64,000 nucleotides of DNA, taken from Siphonodentalium dalli. Lineage: Eukaryota > Mollusca > Scaphopoda > Gadilida > Siphonodentaliidae. The translations under genes were made by a program, and so were the position numbers. The stretch spans positions 10,255,784 through 10,319,783 of the forward strand of contig CP136066.1 of the NCBI GenBank assembly GCA_032622095.1, read 5' to 3'. A model generated the notes under the pieces. It made no database searches, had not been told where the DNA came from, and was given only the letters and a program-made list of their open reading frames with translations. Positions 18,705-35,303 of the stretch are shown here, piece by piece (the first letter of the stretch is position 1; every line of letters starts with the position of its first letter).

Positions 18705-21700
18705 CACATGTATACTAGTCAGGGGCATTAGAACAGTATTGGTAATCCCTATGGCATACATGTATACTAGTCAGGGGCATTAGAACATTATTGGTAATCC
18801 CTATGGCATACATGTATACTAGTCAGGGGCATTAGAACATTATTGGTAATACCTATGGCATACATGTATACTAGTCAGGGGCATTAGAACATTATTGGTA
18901 ATACCTATGGCATACATGTATACTAGTCAGGGGCATTATAACATTATTGGTAATCCCTATGGCATACATGTATACTAGTCAGGGGCATTAGAACATTATT
19001 GGTAATACCTATGGCATACATGTATACTAGTCAGGGGCATTAGAACAGTATTGGTAATCCCTATGGCATACATGTATACTAGTCGGGGGCATTAGAACAT
19101 TATTGGTAATACCTATGGCATACATGTATACTAGTCGGGGGCATTAGAACAGTATTGGTAATCCCTATGGCATACAGGTATACTAGTCAGGGGCATTAGA
19201 ACATTATTGGTAATCCCTATGGCATACATGTATACTAGTCAGGGGCATTAGAACATTATTGGTAATACCTATGGCATACATGTATACTAGTCAGGGGCAT
19301 TATAACATTATTGGTAATCACTATGGCATACATGTATACTAGTCAGGGGCATTAGAACATTATTGGTAATCCCTATGGCATACATGTATACTAGTCAGGG
19401 GCATTAGAACATTATTGGTAATCCCTATGGCATACATGTATACTAGTCAGGGGCATTAGAACATTATTGGTAATACCTATGGCATACATGTATACTAGTC
19501 AGGGGCATTAGAACATTATTGGTAATACCTATGGCATACATGTATACTAGTCAGGGGCATTATAACATTATTGGTAATCCCTATGGCATACATGTATACT
19601 AGTCAGGGGCATTAGAACATTATTGGTAATACCTATGGCATACATGTATACTAGTCAGGGGCATTAGAACATTATTGGTAATCCCTATGGCATACATGTA
19701 TACTAGTCAGGGGCATTAGAACATTATTGGTAATACCTATGGCATACATGTATACTAGTCAGGGGCATTATAACATTATTGGTAATCCCTATGGCATACA
19801 TGTATACTAGTCAGGGGCATTAGAACATTATTGGTAATACCTATGGCATACATGTATACTAGTCAGGGGCATTATAACATTATTGGTAATCCCTATGGCA
19901 TACATGTATACTAGTCAGGGGCATTAGAACATTATTGGTAATACCTATGGCATACATGTATACTAGTCAGGGGCATTAGAACATTATTGGTAATCCCTAT
20001 GGCATACATGTATACTAGTCAGGGGCATTATAACATTATTGGTAATCACTATGGCATACATGTATACTAGTCAGGGGCATTATAACATTATTGGTAATCA
20101 CTATGGCATACATGTATACTAGTCAGGGGCATTATAACATTATTGGTTATCCCTATGGCATACAGGTATACTAGTCAGGGGCATTAGAACAGTATTGGTA
20201 ATCCCTATGGCATACATGTATACTAGTCAGGGGCATTAGAACAGTATTGGTAATCCCTATGGCATACATGTATACTAGTCAGGGGCATTATAACATTATT
20301 GGTAATCCCTATGGCATACATGTATACTAGTCAGGGGCATTAGAACATTATTGGTAATCCCTATGGCACACAGGTATACTAGTCATGGGCATTAGAACAT
20401 TATTGGTAATCCCTATGGCATACAGGTATACTAGTCATGGGCATTAGAACATTATTGGTAATACCTATGGCATACATGTATACTAGTCAGGGGCATTAGA
20501 ACATTATTGGTAATCCCTATGGCATACATGTATACTAGCCAGGGGCATTATAACATTATTGGTAATCCCTATGGCATACATGTATACTAGCCAGGGGCAT
20601 TATAACATTATTGGTAACCCTATGGCATACAGGTATACTAGTCAGGGGCATTAGAACAGTATTGGTAATCCCTATGGCATACATGTATACTAGCCAGGGG
20701 CATTATAACATTATTGGTAATCCCTATGGCATACATGTATACTAGTCAGGGGCATTAGAACATTATTGGTAATCCCTATGGCATACATGTATACTAGTCA
20801 GGGGCATTATAACATTATTGGTAATCCCTATGGCATACATGTATACTAGTCAGGGGCATTATAACATTATTGGTAATCCCTATGGCATACATGTATACTA
20901 GTCAGGGGCATTATAACATTATTGGTAATCCCTATGGCATACATGTATACTAACCAGGGGCATTAGAACATTATTGGTAATCCCTATGGCATACATGTAT
21001 ACTAGTCAGGGGCATTAGAACATTATTGGTAATCCCTATGGCATACAGGTATACTAGTCAGGGGCATTAGAACATTATTGGTAATCCCTATGGCATACAT
21101 GTATACTAGCCAGGGGCATTAGAACATTATTGGTAATCCCTATGGCATACAGGTATACTAGTCAGGGGCATTATAACATTATTGGTAATCCCTATGGCAT
21201 ACATGTATACTAGTCAGGGGCATTAGAACAGTATTGGTAATCCCTATGGCATACATGTATACTAGTCAGGGGCATTAGAACAGTATTGGTAATCCCTATG
21301 GCATACATGTATACTAGTCAGGGGCATTAGAACATTATTGGTAATCCCTATGGCATACAGGTATACTAGTCAGGGGCATTAGAACATTATTGGTAATCCC
21401 TATGGCATACATGTATACTAGTCAGGGTCATTAGAACAGTATTGGTAATCCCTATGGCATACAGGTATACTAGCCAGGGTCATTAGAACAGTATTGGTAA
21501 TCCCTATGGCATACATGTATACTAGTCAGGGGCATTAGAACATTATTGGTAATCCCTATGGCATACATGTATACTAGTCAGGGGCATTAGAACATTATTG
21601 GTAATCCCTATGGCATACATGTATACTAACCAGGGGCATTAGAACATTATTGGTAATCCCTATGGCATACAGGTATACTAGTCAGGGGCATTAGAACATT

Positions 21701-24700
21701 ATTGGTAATCCCTATGGCATACAGGTATACTAGTCAGGGGCATTAGAACATTATTGGTAATCCCTATGGCATACATGTATACTAGTCAGGGGCATTAGAA
21801 CATTATTGGTAATCCCTATGGCATACATGTATACTAACCAGGGGCATTAGAACATTATTGGTAATCCCTATGGCATACATGTATACTAGTCGGGGGCATT
21901 ATAACATTATTGGTAATCCCTATGGCATACATGTATACTAGCCAGGGGCATTAGAACATTATTGGTAATCCCTATGGCATACAGGTATACTAGTCAGGGG
22001 CATTAGAACATTATTGGTAATCCCTATGGCATACATGTATACTAGCCAGGGTCATTAGAACAGTATTGGTAATCCCTATGGCATACATTTATACTAGTCA
22101 GGGGCATTAGAACATTATTGGTAATCCCTATGGCATACATGTATACTAGTCAGGGGCATTAGAACATTATTGGTTATCCCTATGGCATACATGTATACTA
22201 GTCAGGGGCATTAGAACATTATTGGTAATCCCTATGGCATACATGTATACTAGTCAGGGGCATTATAACATTATTGGTAATCCCTATGGCATACATGTAT
22301 ACTAGTCAGGGGCATTAGAACATTATTGGTAATCCCTATGGCATACAGGTATACTAGTCAGGGGCATTAGAACATTATTGGTAATCCCTATGGCATACAT
22401 GTATACTAGCCAGGGGCATTAGAACATTATTGGTAATCCCTATGGCATACAGGTATACTAGTCAGGGGCATTATAACATTATTGGTAATCCCTATGGCAT
22501 ACATGTATACTAGTCAGGGGCATTAGAACAGTATTGGTAATCCCTATGGCATACATGTATACTAGTCAGGGGCATTAGAACAGTATTGGTAATCCCTATG
22601 GCATACAGGTATACTAGTCGGGGGCATTAGAACATTATTGGTAATCCCTATGGCATACATGTATACTAGTCAGGGGCATTAGAACAGTATTGGTAATCCC
22701 TATGGCATACAGGTATACTAGTCAGGGGCATTAGAACATTATTGGTAATCCCTATGGCATACATGTATACTAGTCAGGGGCATTAGAACATTATTGGTAA
22801 TCCCTATGGCATACATGTATACTAGTCAGGGGCATTAGAACAGTATTGGTAATCCCTATGGCATACAGGTATACTAGTCAGGGGCATTAGAACATTATTG
22901 GTAATCCCTATGGCATACATGTATACTAGTCAGGGGCATTAGAACATTATTGGTAATCCCTATGGCATACAGGTATACTAGTCAGGGGCATTAGAACATT
23001 ATTGGTAATCCCTATGGCATACATGTATACTAGTCAGGGGCATTAGAGCATTATTGGTAATCCCTATGGCATACATGTATACTAGTCAGGGGCATTAGAA
23101 CATTATTGGTAATCCCTATGGCATACATGTATACTAGCCAGGGGCATTAGAGCATTATTGGTAATCCCTATGGCATACAGGTATACTAGTCAGGGGCATT
23201 AGAACATTATTGGTAATACCTATGGCATACAGGTATACTAGTCAGGGGCATTATAACATTATTGGTAATCCCTATGGCATACATGTATACTAGTCAGGGG
23301 CATTAGAACATTATTGGTAATCCCTATGGCATACATGTATACTAGCCAGGGGCATTAGAGCATTATTGGTAATCCCTATGGCATACAGGTATACTAGTCA
23401 GGGGCATTAGAACATTATTGGTAATCCCTATGGCATACATGTATACTAGCCAGGGGCATTAGAACATTATTGGTAATCCCTATGGCATACAGGTATACTA
23501 GTCAGGGGCATTATAACATTATTGGTAATCCCTATGGCATACATGTATACTAGCCAGGGGCATTAGAACATTATTGGTAATACCTATGGCATACATGTAT
23601 ACTAGTCAGGGGCATTAGAACATTATTGGTAATCCCTATGGCATACATGTATACTAGTCAGGGGCATTAGAACATTATTGGTAATACCTATGGCATACAG
23701 GTATACTAGTCAGGGGCATTAGAACATTATTGGTAATCCCTATGGCATACATGTATACTAGCCAGGGTCATTAGAACAGTATTGGTAATCCCTATGGCAT
23801 ACATGTATACTAGTCAGGGGCATTAGAACATTATTGGTAATCCCTATGGCATACATGTATACTAGTCAGGGGCATTAGAACATTATTGGTAATCCCTATG
23901 GCATACAGGTATACTAGTCGGGGGCATTAGAACATTATTGGTAATCCCTATGGCATACATGTATACTAGTCAGGGGCATTAGAACATTATTGGTAATCCC
24001 TATGGCATACATGTATACTAGTCAGGGGCATTAGAACAGTATTGGTAATCCCTATGGCATACATGTATACTAGTCAGGGGCATTAGAACATTATTGGTAA
24101 TCCCTATGGCATACATGTATACTAGTCAGGGGCATTAGAACATTATTGGTAATCCCTATGGCATACATGTATACTAGTCAGGGGCATTAGAACATTATTG
24201 GTAACCCTATGACATACATTTATACTAGTCAGGGGCATTAGAACATTATTGGTAATCCCTATGGCATACAGGTTTACTAGTCAGGGGCATTAGAACAGTA
24301 TTGGTAATCCCTATGGCATACAGGTATACTAGTCAGGGGCATTAGAACATTATTGGTAATCCCTATGGCATACATGTATACTAGTCAGGGGCATTATAAC
24401 ATTATTGGTAATCCCTATGGCATACAGGTATACTAGTCAGGGGCATTATAACATTATTGGTAATCCCTATGGCATACAGGTATACTAGTCAGGGGCATTA
24501 GAACATTATTGGTAATCCCTATGGCATACATGTATACTAGTCAGGGGCATTAGAACAGTATTGGTAATCCCTATGGCATACATGTATACTAGTCAGGGGC
24601 ATTATAACATTATTGGTAATCCCTATGGCATACATGTATACTAGTCAGGGGCATTAGAACATTATTGGTAATCCCTATGGCATACATGTATACTAGTCAG

Positions 24701-27700
24701 GGGCATTAGAACATTATTGGTAATCCCTATGGCATACAGGTATACTAGTCAGGGGCATTAGAACATTATTGGTAATACCTATGGCATACATGTATACTAG
24801 TCAGGGGCATTAGAACAGTATTGGTAATCCCTATGGCATACATGTATACTAGTCAGGGGCATTAGAACAGTATTGGTAATCCCTATGGCATACATGTATA
24901 CTAGTCAGGGGCATTAGAACATTATTGGTAATACCTATGGCATACATGTATACTAGTCAGGGGCATTAGAACATTATTGGTAATACCTATGGCATACATG
25001 TATACTAACCAGGGGCATTAGAACATTATTGGTAATCCCTATGGCATACATGTATACTAGTCAGGGGCATTATAACATTATTGGTAATCCCTATGGCATA
25101 CATGTATACTAGCCAGGGGCATTATAACATTATTGGTAATCCCTATGGCATACATGTATACTAGTCAGGGGCATTAGAACATTATTGGTAATCCCTATGG
25201 CATACATGTATACTAGCCAGGGGCATTATAACATTATTGGTAATACCTATGGCATACATGTATACTAGCCAGGGGCATTATAACATTATTGGTAATCCCT
25301 ATGGCATACATGTATACTAGCCAGGGGCATTATAACATTATTGGTAATCCCTATGGCATACATGTATACTAGCCAGGGGCATTATAACATTATTGGTAAT
25401 CCCTATGGCATACATGTATACTAGTCAGGGGCATTAGAACATTATTGGTAATACCTATGGCATACAGGTATACTAGTCAGGGGCATTATAACATTATTGG
25501 TAATCCCTATGGCATACATGTATACTAGTCAGGGGCATTATAACATTATTGGTAATCCCTATGGCATACATGTATACTAGTCAGGGGCATTAGAACATTA
25601 TTGGTAATCCCTATGGCATACATGTATACTAGTCAGGGGCATTATAACATTATTGGTAATCCCTATGGCATACATGTATACTAGCCAGGGGCATTATAAC
25701 ATTATTGGTAATCCCTATGGCATACATGTATACTAGTCAGGGGCATTAGAACATTATTGGTAATCCCTATGGCATACATGTATACTAGCCAGGGGCATTA
25801 TAACATTATTGGTAATACCTATGGCATACATGTATACTAGCCAGGGGCATTATAACATTATTGGTAATCCCTATGGCATACATGTATACTAGCCAGGGGC
25901 ATTATAACATTATTGGTAATCCCTATGGCATACATGTATACTAGTCAGGGGCATTAGAACATTATTGGTAATCCCTATGGCATACATGTATACTAGTCAG
26001 GGGCATTATAACATTATTGGTAATCCCTATGGCATACATGTATACTAGTCAGGGGCATTAGAACATTATTGGTAATCCCTATGGCATACAGGTATACTAG
26101 CCAGGGGCATTATAACATTATTGGTAATCCCTATGGCATACAGGTATACTAGTCAGGGGCATTATAACATTATTGGTAATCCCTATGGCATACATGTATA
26201 CTAGTCAGGGGCATTATAACATTATTGGTAATCCCTATGGCATACATGTATACTAGCCAGGGGCATTATAACATTATTGGTAATCCCTATGGCATACATG
26301 TATACTAGTCAGGGGCATTAGAACATTATTGGTAATACCTATGGCATACAGGTATACTAGTCAGGGGCATTATAACATTATTGGTAATCCCTATGGCATA
26401 CATGTATACTAGTCAGGGGCATTATAACATTATTGGTAATCCCTATGGCATACATGTATACTAGTCAGGGGCATTAGAACATTATTGGTAATCCCTATGG
26501 CATACATGTATACTAGTCAGGGGCATTATAACATTATTGGTAATCCCTATGGCATACATGTATACTAGCCAGGGGCATTAGAACATTATTGGTAATCCCT
26601 ATGGCATACATGTATACTAGTCAGGGGCATTAGAACATTATTGGTAATCCCTATGGCATACATGTATACTAGCCAGGGGCATTATAACATTATTGGTAAT
26701 CCCTATGGCATACATGTATACTAGTCAGGGGCATTAGAACATTATTGGTAATCCCTATGGCATACATGTATACTAGCCAGGGGCATTAGAACATTATTGG
26801 TAATCCCTATGGCATACAGGTATACTAGTCAGGGGCATTAGAACATTATTGGTAATCCCTATGGCATACATGTATACTAGTCAGGGGCATTAGAACAGTA
26901 TTGGTAATCCCTATGGCATACATTTATACTAGTCAGGGGCATTAGAACATTATTGGTAATCCCTATGGCATACATGTATACTAGCCAGGGGCATTATAAC
27001 AGTATTGGTTATCCCTATGGCATACATGTATACTAGTCAGGGGCATTAGAACAGTATTGGTAATCCCTATGGCATACATGTATACTAGCCAGGGGCATTA
27101 TAACAGTATTGGTTATCCCTATGGCATACATGTATACTAGTCAGGGGCATTAGAACATTATTGGTAATCCCTATGGCATACAGGTATACTAGTCAGGGGC
27201 ATTAGAACATTATTGGTAATCCCTATGGCATACAGGTATACTAGTCAGGGGCATTATAACATTATTGGTAATCCCTATGTCATACATGTATACTAGTCAG
27301 GGTCATTAGAACAGTATTGGTAATCCCTATGGCATACAGGTATACTAGTCAGAGGCATTAGAACATTATTGGTAACCCTATGGCATACATGTATACTAGT
27401 CAGGGTCATTAGAACAGTATTGGTAATCCCTATGGCATACATGTATACTAGTCAGGGGCATTAGAACATTATTGGTAATCCCTATGGCATACAGGTATAC
27501 TAGCCAGGGGCATTATAACATTATTGGTAATCCCTATGGCATACAGGTATACTAGTCAGGGGCATTAGAACATTATTGGTAATCCCTATGGCATACAGGT
27601 ATACTAGTCAGGGGCATTAGAACATTATTGGTAATCCCTATGGCATACAGGTATACTAGTCAGGGGCATTAGAACATTATTGGTAATCCCTATGGCATAC

Positions 27701-29220
27701 AGGTATACTAGTCAGGGGCATTATAACATTATTGGTAATCCCTATGGCATACATGTATACTAGTCAGGGGCATTATAACAGTATTGGTTATCCCTATGGC
27801 ATACATGTATACTAGTCAGGGGCATTAGAACAGTATTGGTAATCCCTATGGCATACATGTATACTAGTCAGGGGCATTAGAACAGTATTGGTAATCCCTA
27901 TGGCATACATGTATACTATTCAGGGGCATTATAACATTATTGGTAATCCCTATGGCATACATGTATACTAGTCAGGGTCATTAGAACAGTATTGGTAATC
28001 CCTATGGCATACATGTATACTAGTCAGGGGCATTATAACATTATTGGTAATCCCTATGGCATACATGTATACTAGTCAGGGGCATTAGAACATTATTGGT
28101 AATCCCTATGGCATACAGGTATACTAGTCAGGGGCATTAGAACATTATTGGTAATCCCTATGTCATACATGTATACTAGTCAGGGGCATTAGAACATTAT
28201 TGGTAATCCCTATGGCATACATGTATACTAGTCAGGGGCATTAGAACATTATTGGTAATCCCTATGGCATACATGTATACTAGTCAGGGGCATTAGAACA
28301 GTATTGGTAATCCCTATGGCATACATGTATACTAGTCAGGGGCATTAGAACATTATTGGTAATCCCTATGGCATACATGTATACTAGTCAGGGGCATTAG
28401 AACATTATTGGTAATCCCTATGGCATACATGTATACTAGTCAGGGGCATTAGAACATTATTGGTAATCCCTATGGCATACATGTATACTAGTCAGGGGCA
28501 TTATAACATTATTGGTAATCCCTATGGCATACATGTATACTAGTCAGGGTCATTAGAACATTATTGGTAATCCCTATGGCATACATGTATACTAGTCAGG
28601 GGCATTAGAACAGTATTGGTAATCCCTATGGCATACATGTATACTAGTCAGGGGCATTAGAACAGTATTGGTAATCCCTATGGCATACATGTATACTAGT
28701 CAGGGGCATTAGAACAGTATTGGTAATCCCTATGGCATACATGTATACTAGTCAGGGGCATTAGAACATTATTGGTAACCCTATGGCATACATGTATACT
28801 AGTCAGGGGCATTAGAACATTATTGGTAATCCCTATGGCATACATGTATACTAGTCAGGGGCATTAGAACAGTATTGGTAATCCCTATGGCATACATGTA
28901 TACTAGTCAGGGGCATTAGAACATTATTGGTAATCCCTATGGCATACAGGTATACTAGTCAGGGGCATTAGAACATTATTGGTAATCCCTATGGCATACA
29001 GGTATACTAGTCAGGGGCATTAGAACATTATTGGTAATCCCTATGGCATACATGTATACTAGTCAGGGGCATTATAACATTATTGGTAATCCCTATGGCA
29101 TACATGTATACTATTCAGGGGCATTAGAACATTATTGGTAATCCCTATGGCATACATGTATACTAGTCAGGGGCATTAGAGCATTATTGGTAATCCCTAT
29201 GGCATACATGTATACTAGTC
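18705..29220. repeat. Satellite domain with AGTC/AGCC and GGTAAT units
   Basis: Most units begin AGTC and carry GGTAAT and ATGGCAT. TAATACC units are concentrated at about 18.8-20.0 kb, and AGCC units with ATTATA at about 20.5-27 kb. Local block copies are visible, for example the AGCC-TAATACC combination at about 25,241 and 25,813 (572 bp, 11 units) and an ACAGG-linked TAATACC unit at 25,449 and 26,333 (884 bp, 17 units). Confidence 0.85.
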
Positions 29221-32200
29221 AGGGGCATTAGAACAGTATTGGTTATCCCTATGGCATACATGTATACTATTCAGGGTCATTATAACATTATTGGTTATCC
29301 CTATGGCATACAGGTATACTAGTCAGGGGCATTAGAACATTATTGGTAATCCCTATGGCATACATGTATACTAACCAGGGGCATTAGAACAGTATTGGTT
29401 ATCCCTATGGCATACAGGTATACTAGTCAGGGGCATTAGAACATTATTGGTAATCCCTATGGCATACATGTATACTAACCAGGGGCATTAGAACAGTATT
29501 GGTTATCCCTATGGCATACATGTATACTAGCCAGGGGCATTATAACATTATTGGTAATCCCTATGGCATACATGTATACTAGACAGGGGCATTAGAACAG
29601 TATTGGTTATCCCTATGGCATACATGTATACTAACCAGGGGCATTAGAACAGTATTGGTTATCCCTATGGCATACATGTATACTAGTCAGGGGCATTAGA
29701 ACAGTATTGGTAATCCCTATGGCATACATGTATACTATTCAGGGACATTATAACATTATTGGTTATCCCTATGGCATACATGTATACTAGCCAGGGGCAT
29801 TATAACATTATTGGTAATCCCTATGGCATACATGTATACTAACCAGGGGCATTATAACAGTATTGGTTATCCCTATGGCATACATGTATACTAGTCAGGG
29901 GCATTAGAGCATTATTGGTAATCCCTATGGCATACATGTATACTAACCAGGGGCATTATAACAGTATTGGTTATCCCTATGGCATACATGTATACTAACC
30001 AGGGGCATTATAACATTATTGGTAATCCCTATGACATACATGTATACTAGTCAGGGGCATTAGAGCATTATTGGTAATCCCTATGGCATACATGTATACT
30101 AACCAGGGGCATTATAACAGTATTGGTTATCCCTATGGCATACATGTATACTAACCAGGGGCATTATAACATTATTGGTTATCCCTATGGCATACATGTA
30201 TACTAGCCAGGGGCATTATAACATTATTGGTAATCCCTATGACATACATGTATACTAGTCAGGGGCATTAGAACAGTATTGGTTATCCCTATGGCATACA
30301 TGTATACTAACCAGGGGCATTAGAACAGTATTGGTTATCCCTATGGCATACATGTATACTAACCAGGGGCATTAGAACAGTATTGGTTATCCCTATGGCA
30401 TACATGTATACTAACCAGGGGCATTAGAACAGTATTGGTTATCCCTATGGCATTCATGTATACTAGTCAGGGGCATTAGAACATTATTGGTAATCCCTAT
30501 GACATACATGTATACTAGTCAGGGGCATTAGAACAGTATTGGTTATCCCTATGGCATACATGTATACTAGTCAGGGGCATTAGAACAGTATTGGTTATCC
30601 CTATGGCATACATGTATACTAACCAGGGGCATTAGAACAGTATTGGTTATCCCTATGGCATACATGTATACTAACCAGGGGCATTAGAACAGTATTGGTT
30701 ATCCCTATGGCATACATGTATACTAACCAGGGGCATTATAACAGTATTGGTTATCCCTATGGCATACATGTATACTAACCAGGGGCATTAGAACAGTATT
30801 GGTTATCCCTATGGCATACATGTATACTAGTCAGGGGCATTAGAGCATTATTGGTAATCCCTATGGCATACATGTATACTAACCAGGGGCATTAGAGCAT
30901 TATTGGTTATCCCTATGGCATACATGTATACTAGTCAGGGGCATTAGAACAGTATTGGTTATCCCTATGGCATACATGTATACTAGCCAGGGGCATTATA
31001 ACATTATTGGTAATCCCTATGGCATACATGTATACTAACCAGGGGCATTAGAACAGTATTGGTTATCCCTATGGCATACATGTATACTAACCAGGGGCAT
31101 TAGAACAGTATTGGTTATCCCTATGTCATACATGTATACTAACCAGGGGCATTAGAACAGTATTGGTTATCCCTATGTCATACATGTATACTAACCAGGG
31201 GCATTAGAACAGTATTGGTTATCCCTATGGCATACATGTATACTAACCAGGGGCATTAGAACAGTATTGGTTATCCCTATGGCATACATGTATACTAACC
31301 AGGGGCATTAGAACAGTATTGGTTATCCCTATGGCATACATGTATACTAACCAGGGGCATTAGAACAGTATTGGTTATCCCTATGGCATTCATGTATACT
31401 AGTCAGGGGCATTAGAACATTATTGGTAATCCCTATGACATACATGTATACTATTCAGGGACATTAGAGCATTATTGGTTATCCCTATGACATACATGTA
31501 TACTAGTCAGGGGCATTATAACAGTATTGGTTATCCCTATGGCATTCATGTATACTAGTCAGGGGCATTAGAACAGTATTGGTTATCCCTATGGCATACA
31601 TGTATACTAACCAGGGGCATTAGAACAGTATTGGTTATCCCTATGGCATACATGTATACTAGTCAGGGGCATTAGAACATTATTGGTAATCCCTATGACA
31701 TACATGTATACTATTCAGGGACATTAGAGCATTATTGGTTATCCCTATGACATACATGTATACTAGTCAGGGGCATTATAACAGTATTGGTTATCCCTAT
31801 GGCATTCATGTATACTAGTCAGGGGCATTAGAACAGTATTGGTTATCCCTATGGCATACATGTATACTAACCAGGGGCATTAGAACAGTATTGGTTATCC
31901 CTATGGCATACATGTATACTAACCAGGGGCATTAGAACAGTATTGGTTATCCCTATGGCATACATGTATACTAGTCAGGGGCATTAGAACATTATTGGTA
32001 ATCCCTATGGCATACATGTATACTAACCAGGGGCATTAGAACAGTATTGGTTATCCCTATGGCATACATGTATACTAGTCAGGGGCATTAGAACATTATT
32101 GGTAATCCCTATGGCATACAGGTATACTAACCAGGGGCATTAGAACAGTATTGGTTATCCCTATGGCATACATGTATACTAACCAGGGGCATTAGAACAG

Positions 32201-34800
32201 TATTGGTTATCCCTATGGCATACATGTATACTAACCAGGGGCATTAGAACAGTATTGGTTATCCCTATGGCATACATGTATACTAGTCAGGGGCATTAGA
32301 GCATTATTGGTAATCCCTATGGCATACATGTATACTAACCAGGGGCATTAGAGCATTATTGGTTATCCCTATGGCATACATGTATACTAGTCAGGGGCAT
32401 TAGAACAGTATTGGTTATCCCTATGGCATACATGTATACTAGCCAGGGGCATTATAACATTATTGGTAATCCCTATGGCATACATGTATACTAACCAGGG
32501 GCATTAGAACAGTATTGGTTATCCCTATGGCATACATGTATACTAACCAGGGGCATTAGAACAGTATTGGTTATCCCTATGTCATACATGTATACTAGTC
32601 AGGGGCATTAGAACAGTATTGGTTATCCCTATGGCATACATGTATACTAGTCAGGGGCATTAGAGTATTATTGGTAATCCCTATGGCATACATTTATACT
32701 AACCAGGGGCATTAGAACAGTATTGGTTATCCCTATGGCATACATGTATACTAGTCAGGGGCATTAGAACAGTATTGGTTATCCCTATGGCATACATGTA
32801 TACTATTCAGGGACATTAGAACATTATTGGTTATCCCTATGGCATACATGTATACTAGTCAGGGGCATTAGAACAGTATTGGTTATCCCTATGGCATACA
32901 GGTATACTAGCCAGGGGCATTATAACATTATTGGTCATCCCTATGGCATACATGTATACTAGTCAGGGGCATTATAACATTATTGGTAATCCCTATGGCA
33001 TACATGTATACTAGCCAGGGGCATTAGAACATTATTGGTCATCCCTATGGCATACATGTATACTAGACAGGGACATTATAACATTATTGGTTATCCCTAT
33101 GGCATACAGGTATACTAGTCAGGGGCATTAGAACAGTATTGGTTATCCCTATGGCATACATGTATACTAACCAGGGGCATTAGAACAGTATTGGTTATCC
33201 CTATGGCATACATGTATACTAGTCAGGGGCATTAGAACAGTATTGGTTATCCCTATGGCATACATGTATACTAGCCAGGGGCATTATAACATTATTGGTA
33301 ATCCCTATGGCATACATGTATACTAACCAGGGGCATTATAACAGTATTGGTTATCCCTATGGCATACATGTATACTAACCAGGGGCATTAGAACATTATT
33401 GGTTATCCCTATGGCATACATGTATACTAACCAGGGGCATTAGAACAGTATTGGTTATCCCTATGGCATACATGTATACTAACCAGGGGCATTAGAACAG
33501 TATTGGTTATCCCTATGGCATACATGTATACTAACCAGGGGCATTAGAACAGTATTGGTTATCCCTATGGCATACATGTATACTAACCAGGGGCATTAGA
33601 ACAGTATTGGTTATCCCTATGGCATACATGTATACTAGCCAGGGGCATTATAACATTATTGGTTATCCCTATGGCATACATGTATACTAGTCAGGGGCAT
33701 TATAACAGTATTGGTTATCCCTATGGCATACATGTATACTAGTCAGGGGCATTAGAACAGTATTGGTTATCCCTATGGCATACATGTATACTAGTCAGGG
33801 GCATTATAACAGTATTGGTTATCCCTATGGCATACAGGTATACTAGCCAGGGGCATTAGAACAGTATTGGTAATCCCTATGGCATACATGTATACTAGTC
33901 AGGGGCATTAGAGCATTATTGGTAATCCCTATGGCATACATGTATACTAGTCAGGGGCATTAGAACATTATTGGTTATCCCTATGGCATACATGTATACT
34001 AGTCAGGGGCATTATAACATTATTGGTTATCCCTATGGCATACAGGTATACTAGTCAGGGGCATTATAACATTATTGGTAATCCCTATGGCATACATGTA
34101 TACTAGTCAGGGGCATTAGAACAGTATTGGTTATCCCTATGGCATACATGTATACTAGTCAGGGGCATTATAACAGTATTGGTAATCCCTATGGCATACA
34201 TGTATACTAACCAGGGGCATTAGAACAGTATTGGTTATCCCTATGGCATACATGTATACTAGTCAGGGGCATTAGAACATTATTGGTTATCCCTATGTCA
34301 TACATGTATACTAGTCAGGGGCATTAGAACAGTATTGGTTATCCCTATGGCATACATGTATACTAGTCAGGGGCATTAGAACAGTATTGGTTATCCCTAT
34401 GGCATACATGTATACTAGTCAGGGGCATTATAACAGTATTGGTTATCCCTATGGCATACAGGTATACTAGTCAGGGGCATTAGAACATTATTGGTTATCC
34501 CTATGGCATACATGTATACTAACCAGGGGCATTAGAAACAGTATTGGTTATCCCTATGGCATACAGGTATACTAGTCAGGGGGCATTAGAACAGTATTGG
34601 TTATCCCTATGGCATACATGTATACTAGTCAGGGGCATTAGAACAGTATTGGTTTATCCCTATGGCATACATGTATACTAGTCAGGGGGCATTAGAACAT
34701 TATTGGTTATCCCTATGGCATACATGTATACTATTCAGGGACATTATAACATTATTGGTTATCCCTATGGCATACATGTATACTAACCAGGGGCATTAGA
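29221..34800. repeat. Satellite domain with AACC, ACAGT and GGTTAT units
   Basis: Units of the AACC...AACAGT...GGTTAT...ATGGCAT form dominate here and are rare to the left. A five-unit (260-bp) repetition is marked by GGGACATTAGAGC with ATGACAT at 31,451 and 31,711. The block from about 30,835 to 31,140 recurs in part at about 32,277-32,590. Confidence 0.85.
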
Positions 34801-35303
34801 ACAGTATTGGTCATCCCTATGGCATACATGTATACTAGTCAGGGGCATTAGAACATTATTGGTAATCCCTATGGCATACATGTATACTAGTCAGGGGCAT
34901 TAGAACATTATTGGTAATCCCTATGGCATACATGTATACTAGTCAGGGGCATTATAACATTATTGGTAATCCCTATGGCATACATGTATACTAGTCAGGG
35001 GCATTAGAACATTATTGGTAATCCCTATGGCATACATGTATACTAGTCAGGGGCATTATAACATTATTGGTAATCCCTATGGCATACATGTATACTAGTC
35101 AGGGGCATTAGAACATTATTGGTAATCCCTATGGCATACATGTATACTAGTCAGGGGCATTAGAACAGTATTGGTTATCCCTATGGCATACATGTATACT
35201 AGTCAGGGGCATTAGAACAGTATTGGTTATCCCTATGGCATACATGTATACTAGTCAGGGGGCATTAGAACAGTATTGGTTATCCCTATGGCATACAGGT
35301 ATA